Shown here piece after piece: positions 59,662-64,000 of a DNA stretch of 64,000 bases. Position numbers and translations under genes: made by a program. Below the pieces are notes generated by a model that was given only the letters and a program-made list of their open reading frames with translations, had not been told where the DNA came from and made no database searches. Source of the stretch: Lysobacteraceae bacterium NML93-0793. GTDB taxonomy: Bacteria; Pseudomonadota; Gammaproteobacteria; Xanthomonadales; Xanthomonadaceae. Each line of letters starts with the position of its first letter. The stretch's first letter is position 1. The DNA lies in contig NTJG01000012.1 in NCBI GenBank assembly GCA_002324875.1, positions 1 to 64,000 of the forward strand, written 5' to 3'.

Positions 59662-60414
59662 ATGGATCTCGGCGACCAATTCCTGTTCTTCGTGATGGTC
59701 GGTCTGGCCGCGCAGCTGATCGACGGCGCGCTCGGCATGGCCTTCGGCCTGGTCTCCTCGTCGGTGCTGCTGAGCATGGGCGTGCCGCCGGCGGCGGTCA
59801 GCGCCAGCGTGCACACGGCCGAAGTGTTCACCACCGGCGCCTCCGGGGTGTCGCATCTGGTGATGCGCAATGTGGATCGCCGGCTGTTCCTGCGCCTGGC
59901 GATTCCGGGGGTGGTCGGCGGTGTCGTCGGGGCCTATGTACTGACGCGCCTGCCGGGCGACCTCATCCGCCCCTTCATCTATGCCTATCTGCTGGTGCTG
60001 TCGGCCTTGATTCTGCTGCGCGCTGTCGGTCGCCTCGTCCCCAGGCGCGAAGTCAGGCGCGTGCCGGTGCTCGGCTTCTTCGCCGGCCTGCTCGATGCGA
60101 CCGGCGGTGGAGGCTGGGGACCGGTGGCGACCTCGACCCTGCTGGCCCGTGGCGGCACGGCGCGCACGACCATCGGCACCGTCAGCGCGGCCGAGTTCCT
60201 GGTCACGCTGGCGATCTCGGTGACGTTCTTCTTCACCATCGGCCTGCAGCACCTGGAGGTGATCCTGGGTCTGCTGGTCGGCGGCATGATCGCCGCCCCG
60301 CTCGCCGCGCTGTTCGTGCGTCACGTGCGCGAGCGCTGGGTGCTCCTCGCCGTCGGTCTGCTGGTGATGGCGATCAGCCTCTACCAGATCGGCCGGTCAC
60401 TGCTGTCCGGCTGA
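59662..60414 (+). CDS. TSUP-family (TauE/SafE) membrane permease
   Basis: The 250-residue product has about eight helices in two repeats and the TSUP hallmark [23 protein letters not shown], followed by [13 protein letters not shown]. The second repeat shows [21 protein letters not shown] and [14 protein letters not shown]. Members export or import sulfite, sulfonates or sulfur-containing anions, but the specificity here is unknown. Its last 18 bases overlap the end of the convergent trpC-HAD gene. Confidence 0.88.
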   Translation: MDLGDQFLFFVMVGLAAQLIDGALGMAFGLVSSSVLLSMGVPPAAVSASVHTAEVFTTGASGVSHLVMRNVDRRLFLRLAIPGVVGGVVGAYVLTRLPGDLIRPFIYAYLLVLSALILLRAVGRLVPRREVRRVPVLGFFAGLLDATGGGGWGPVATSTLLARGGTARTTIGTVSAAEFLVTLAISVTFFFTIGLQHLEVILGLLVGGMIAAPLAALFVRHVRERWVLLAVGLLVMAISLYQIGRSLLSG

Positions 60415-62097
60415 GCCCGTCGCAGGCGCGCCGCCGCGGTCGGCGCACCCCCAGTTGAGGATCGGCGTGCCGGGCGGAAGGATGCGCCGGAACATCGCGA
60501 TGCTGCCGTGCTTGGGGTTCACCACCACCGGCGCCTTGGCCGCCTTCAGCAGCGGCACGTCGGCCGAGGAATCCGAATAGGCGATGTCGATGTCGCCGTA
60601 CCCGTGCTCGCGCAGCATGCGCATCTTTTCTTCGGCGTGGCAGTGGCGCCTGGCACCGACGCCTCCGAATTTCGGGCCGACCACCGTGCCGATGACCGGC
60701 ACCGCTTCGTGGGCGACGAAGGCCAGGATCGCGCGCGCGAGTTCCGGCGGCGCGCCGGTGGCGATGACGACCCGGTCCCCCGCCTCGCGATGCGCATGCA
60801 GCACCTCCAGCGCCACCGGCAGCAGGCGCGGCCGGATCGCGTCGGCGTGCAGCGCCACGTAGCGGTCGATCAGGGCATCGAGCGAGCCGCGGCTGTGCAG
60901 CCCGATCGTGCCGATCCAGACATACGCCGAGATGCCGCGGCGACGCGTGGGCAGGAACGCGATCATCGGCCCGCAGACCGGCGTCACCAGCAGGGCCAGC
61001 GCCTGGCGCCACCAGCTGCGCTTGATCAGCCAGGCGAACAGATGGGTGCCCGAGTCGCCGTCGTACAGGGTGTGATCGAAATCGAACACCACGGTCTTCG
61101 CGTCTGCGCCGGTCTCGGGCGCGCTGCGGAGCAGATTCGCGACCACGGGCGACACGGCATCCGTCGACGGCTCGGGCGTGGCGTCCGGGACGAGAGCCGG
61201 CGCGGTGGCCGTGGCGATCGCGATCGACGACAGACCCGCGGAGCCGGCGGAAGCAGGCGGATGCACCGGGATCGGGATCGCGTCGCTGCCCGCGCCCGTC
61301 CGGAACAGACGACGCAGCGCGCCCCCCGGGTCCGGCTCGCGCATGAAGGCCTCGCCCACCAGAAACGCATCCACGCCGGCGCTGCGCATGCGCGCGACAT
61401 CCTCGGCGGTGTGGATGCCGCTCTCGGTGACCAGACGCCGGTCACGCGGGACCGCCGACTGCAGCGCGAGCGTGGTGTCGAGCGACACCTCGAACGAGCG
61501 CAGGCTGCGATTGTTGATGCCGAGCAGCGGCGCAGGCACCTGCAACGCGCGCTCGAGCTCGTCGATGTCGTGCACCTCGACCAGCACATCCATGTCCAAC
61601 CGCATCGCCTGCTCGGCGAGTTCGACCAGTTGCCGGTCGTAGAGGGCGGCCACGATCAGCAGGATGCAGTCCGCGCCCAGCGCACGCGCCTCCACCACCT
61701 GCCAGGGATCGATGGTGAAGTCCTTGCGCAGCACCGGCAGCGCGCAGGCCGCACGCGCCTGCTGCAGATACGCATCGGCGCCCTGGAAGAAATCGATGTC
61801 GGTCAGCACCGACAGGCAGGCCGCGCCGCCGGCCTCGTAGCTGCGCGCGATGTCGGCGGGCCGGAAGTCCGCGCGGATCACGCCCTTGGACGGGCTGGCC
61901 TTCTTGACCTCGGCGATCACCGCGGCCTCGCCGGCGGCGATTCTGGCTTCGATGGCGCGTGCGAAGCCGCGCACCGGGGGGGCATCGGCCGCGCGTGCGG
62001 CGAGCTCGGCCAGAGGCTGCGCAGCGCGGCGCGCTGCGACTTCTTCGTGTTTGCGCGCCAGGATGCGCTGCAGGACGTCGTTCAAGATCGGCACCAT
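60397..62097 (-). CDS. trpC: Indole-3-glycerol phosphate synthase fused to a HAD phosphatase
   Basis: One continuous 566-residue frame holds two enzymes. Residues 1-265 are a full TrpC TIM barrel: [27 protein letters not shown] with the catalytic lysines, [12 protein letters not shown], and [13 protein letters not shown]. After a linker of about 60 residues rich in Ala, Thr and Pro, residues about 330-550 are a HAD-IB phosphatase: [19 protein letters not shown] with the nucleophile Asp, [11 protein letters not shown], and [16 protein letters not shown]. The hydrophobic insert after motif I ([20 protein letters not shown]) recalls PgpC-type phosphatases. In most relatives TrpC ends alone. The substrate of the HAD part is unknown. 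Confidence 0.88.
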   Translation of the reverse strand: MVPILNDVLQRILARKHEEVAARRAAQPLAELAARAADAPPVRGFARAIEARIAAGEAAVIAEVKKASPSKGVIRADFRPADIARSYEAGGAACLSVLTDIDFFQGADAYLQQARAACALPVLRKDFTIDPWQVVEARALGADCILLIVAALYDRQLVELAEQAMRLDMDVLVEVHDIDELERALQVPAPLLGINNRSLRSFEVSLDTTLALQSAVPRDRRLVTESGIHTAEDVARMRSAGVDAFLVGEAFMREPDPGGALRRLFRTGAGSDAIPIPVHPPASAGSAGLSSIAIATATAPALVPDATPEPSTDAVSPVVANLLRSAPETGADAKTVVFDFDHTLYDGDSGTHLFAWLIKRSWWRQALALLVTPVCGPMIAFLPTRRRGISAYVWIGTIGLHSRGSLDALIDRYVALHADAIRPRLLPVALEVLHAHREAGDRVVIATGAPPELARAILAFVAHEAVPVIGTVVGPKFGGVGARRHCHAEEKMRMLREHGYGDIDIAYSDSSADVPLLKAAKAPVVVNPKHGSIAMFRRILPPGTPILNWGCADRGGAPATGSAGQQ

Positions 62098-62169
62098 GGG
62101 CCGGCAGCCCGTGCCGGTCGGAAAAGGCCGCTCACGATACCGCAGGCGGCCGGCGGCCGGCGCGCCGGA

Positions 62170-62535
62170 TCACGCCGTCGCCGGCTCGGCGTCGCTGTGT
62201 TCCTCGACCGAATCCCAACTGTAGGATCGCTCGACCCGTGCGATCTGCAGCATGTAGCGCGTGTACCAGGCGCGCCGCCCGGTCTCACGCACCAGGCCGT
62301 GCTCGTCTTGCGCACGCCAGGCGCGGATCGCGTCCTCGTCGACCCAGTAGCTCAGGGTGATGCCTGCACCGTCCTCGCCGCGCGCCGACTGCATCCCGAG
62401 AAAGCCGGGCTGCAAGCGCGCGAGTTCGAACATGCGCTCGCTGGCGTGCTCGTAACCCGCGTCGTCGTGCGCATTGCGCACGGACCGGAAGATGGCCACG
62501 CAATAGGGCGGACGAGGCAGAACCGGGAACGGCAT
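62170..62535 (-). CDS. Antibiotic biosynthesis monooxygenase (ABM) family protein
   Basis: The product is a small ferredoxin-like-fold protein of about 121 residues. The ABM pattern is clear: YCVAIFRSVR, MFELARLQPGFLGMQSARG, then ITLSYWVDEDAIRAWRAQDEH and a C-terminal tyrosine-rich strand. Such proteins act as small oxygenases or heme-degrading enzymes, or bind without catalysis. The start is uncertain: ATGs at 62535, 62550 and 62604 are in frame, and 62535 (MPFPVLPRPPY) gives the usual short N-terminus. It sits between trpD and trpC, an insertion in the usual trp order. Confidence 0.78.
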   Translation of the reverse strand: MPFPVLPRPPYCVAIFRSVRNAHDDAGYEHASERMFELARLQPGFLGMQSARGEDGAGITLSYWVDEDAIRAWRAQDEHGLVRETGRRAWYTRYMLQIARVERSYSWDSVEEHSDAEPATA

Positions 62536-62643
62536 ACAGCGTGGCGGCATGGCAGCGACGACGCGCCACGATGCCCGCCGCGCTGCAGCATTTCCACTGT
62601 TCATCTATCGAAACTGCGACCGCGTTCGCGCTCTGGTAGGGCC

Positions 62644-63675
62644 TCAGCCTGCGGTCGTCGCCTGGACGAAAGCCTCGAGGCGCGCACGCGCCGCGCCACT
62701 GGCGACCACCTCGCGCGCGCGCCGCACGCCGTCGTGGATGGATGCCGACACGCCGGCCACGTACAGCGCCGCGCCTGCATTGAGGCAGACGATGTCCTGG
62801 GCCAGGCCGGGCGTGCCGTCGAGGGCTTCCAGCAGCAGCCGGCGCGATTGCGCGGCGTCCTCGACACGCAGGTTGCGGCTGGCGGCCATCGCGATGCCGT
62901 AATCCTCGGGATGGATTTCGTATTCGCGCACCTCACCGTCGCGCAGTTCGCCGACGAGGGTGCCCGCGCCGAGCGAGATCTCGTCCATGCCGTCACGCCC
63001 CCAGACCACCAGCGCGCGCTGCGCGCCCAGTTCGCGCAGCACGCGCACCTGGATGCCGACGAGATCGGGATGGAACACACCCATCAGGATGTTCGGCGCA
63101 CCGGCCGGATTGGTCAGCGGGCCGAGGATGTTGAAGATCGTGCGCACGCCCATCTCGCGACGCACCGGCGCGACCGCCTGCATCGCCGGGTGATGCACCG
63201 GCGCGAACATGAAGCCGATGCCGGTGTCGGCGATGCAGCGCGCGACGTCGTCGGGCTGCAGGTCGATCCGCGCGCCGAGCGCCTCGAGCACGTCCGCGCT
63301 GCCGGACTTCGACGACACGCTGCGGTTGCCGTGCTTGGCCACCTTCGCCCCCGCGGCAGCCACGACGAACATGCTGGCCGTGGAGATGTTGAACGTGTGC
63401 GCGCCGTCGCCGCCGGTGCCGACGATGTCGACAAGATGCGCGCGGTCCGCATCGGCGACCGGCACCGGCAGCGCGAACTCGCGCATCACCTGCGCCGCGC
63501 CGGCGATCTCGTCGACGGTTTCCTTCTTGACCCGCAGGCCCGACAGGATGGCCGCGGTCATCAGCGGCGAGACGTCGCCGCGCATGATCTGGCGCATCAG
63601 CTCGACCATTTCGTCACGGAAGATCTCGCGATGCTCGATGGTGCGTTGCAGGGCTTCGTGCGGGGTGATGGGCAT
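62644..63675 (-). CDS. trpD: Anthranilate phosphoribosyltransferase
   Basis: TrpD joins anthranilate to PRPP in tryptophan synthesis. The 343-residue protein shows the PRPP-binding [39 protein letters not shown], and the anthranilate site FAPVHHPAM with [15 protein letters not shown]. It lies downstream of trpG on the same strand, with a heptad repeat between them. Confidence 0.95.
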   Translation of the reverse strand: MPITPHEALQRTIEHREIFRDEMVELMRQIMRGDVSPLMTAAILSGLRVKKETVDEIAGAAQVMREFALPVPVADADRAHLVDIVGTGGDGAHTFNISTASMFVVAAAGAKVAKHGNRSVSSKSGSADVLEALGARIDLQPDDVARCIADTGIGFMFAPVHHPAMQAVAPVRREMGVRTIFNILGPLTNPAGAPNILMGVFHPDLVGIQVRVLRELGAQRALVVWGRDGMDEISLGAGTLVGELRDGEVREYEIHPEDYGIAMAASRNLRVEDAAQSRRLLLEALDGTPGLAQDIVCLNAGAALYVAGVSASIHDGVRRAREVVASGAARARLEAFVQATTAG

Positions 63676-63680
63676 GTGGG

Positions 63681-63751
63681 GACTCGTGATTCGTGATGAC
63701 CGGACGTTCGTCCGTTGAAAACCGTGATTCGTGATTCGTGATTCGTGATTC
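63681..63751. repeat. GTGATTC heptad arrays between trpG and trpD
   Basis: An imperfect array (63681-63698) and four perfect tandem GTGATTC copies (63724-63751) flank a short CGGACG/CGTCCG palindrome. This is the GTGATTC variant of the heptad family, here inserted in the trpG-trpD intercistronic gap. Confidence 0.8.
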
Positions 63752-63795
63752 GTGAAAAGCGCAGCGCCTTCCTGCCGCTCACGCTGCCGGAGGGC

Positions 63796-64000
63796 TCACC
63801 TGTCCAGAAAGTTCTTCAGCAGCGCATGGCCGTGCTCGGTCAGGATCGACTCGGGATGGAACTGCACGCCCTCCACCGGGTGGCTGCGGTGGCGCAGGCC
63901 CATGATCTCCTCGATGGAGCCGTCCTCGTTCTCGGTCCACGCGGTCACTTCGAGGCAATCAGGCAGCGACGACTGTTCGACCACCAGGGAGTGGTAGCGC
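63796..64000 (-). CDS. trpG: Anthranilate synthase glutamine amidotransferase component, 5' part outside
   Basis: Only the C-terminal 67 residues are inside the window. They contain YHSLVV and the catalytic His-Glu pair of class I amidotransferases in [18 protein letters not shown], followed by a normal end (ALLKNFLDR). TrpG supplies ammonia from glutamine to TrpE. PabA is the close alternative, but the trpD and trpC genes downstream favour TrpG or a shared subunit. Confidence 0.9.
   Translation of the reverse strand, partial: RYHSLVVEQSSLPDCLEVTAWTENEDGSIEEIMGLRHRSHPVEGVQFHPESILTEHGHALLKNFLDR

Noticed and set aside
60508..63696. Open frame of 1062 codons on the plus strand opposite trpC, the ABM gene and trpD
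   Set aside because: It runs antisense through three well-supported genes and has typical shadow composition. Lack of stops follows from high GC.

Overview
The window reads as a chromosomal stretch of a high-GC gammaproteobacterium of the Xanthomonadaceae (Lysobacter/Luteimonas-like). Supporting points are a Clp-type CRP homologue next to speD, an O-antigen locus lying between metB and etfA as described in Xanthomonas, xanA/xanB-like manB/manC genes beside rmlBACD, a Xanthomonas-style PilU, and a REP element that starts with TGTAGGAGC. No rRNA, CRISPR array, insertion sequence or prophage is visible. The one RNA gene found is a tRNA-Gln.

Layout. 1-10.8 kb is housekeeping: a DUF3106 protein, a sigma-region-4-like membrane protein, an AT-richer spacer with perfect DnaA boxes, priA, a NYN/OST-HTH protein, rimI with a small HolD-like gene and pssA, a DUF4124 protein, proS, an H-NS-family protein and a threonine/serine exporter. 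10.9-14.6 kb is a four-gene MCE lipid-transport operon (STAS-permease, ATPase, MCE protein, auxiliary lipoprotein). A REP, alkB and a WbsX-RgpF glycan protein follow, then scoAB.

18.9-48.4 kb is a large surface-polysaccharide region. manB-manC (first copy), rmlBACD, etfBA and manB-manC (second copy) supply GDP-mannose and dTDP-L-rhamnose. A minus-strand operon, apparently running from metB to a GT-C-like membrane protein, holds a glycosyltransferase, Wzm, Wzt with a carbohydrate-binding tail, a methyltransferase with a long coiled coil, a three-domain glycosyltransferase, a GtrB-like glycosyltransferase, a DUF6311 protein, Gmd and Rmd. Together these suggest an ABC-transporter-dependent O-polysaccharide that could contain D-rhamnose and may be methyl-capped. 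A GtrA flippase and a second FkbM methyltransferase lie at the far end.

48.4-64 kb returns to core genes: cbs, a DUF465 protein, two envelope coiled-coil proteins, pilU, maiA-fah, a 2OG dioxygenase, tRNA-Gln, rplM-rpsI, coq7, speD/clp, a GNAT, a TSUP permease, and the trp genes trpG, trpD and a trpC fused to a HAD phosphatase.

Small repeats recur between genes: (GGGATTC)n/(GTGATTC)n heptads at five places, a GGGGATCCAG/CTGGATTCCC inverted repeat at two, and one REP. One heptad array forms part of the N-terminus of the MCE-operon ATPase.
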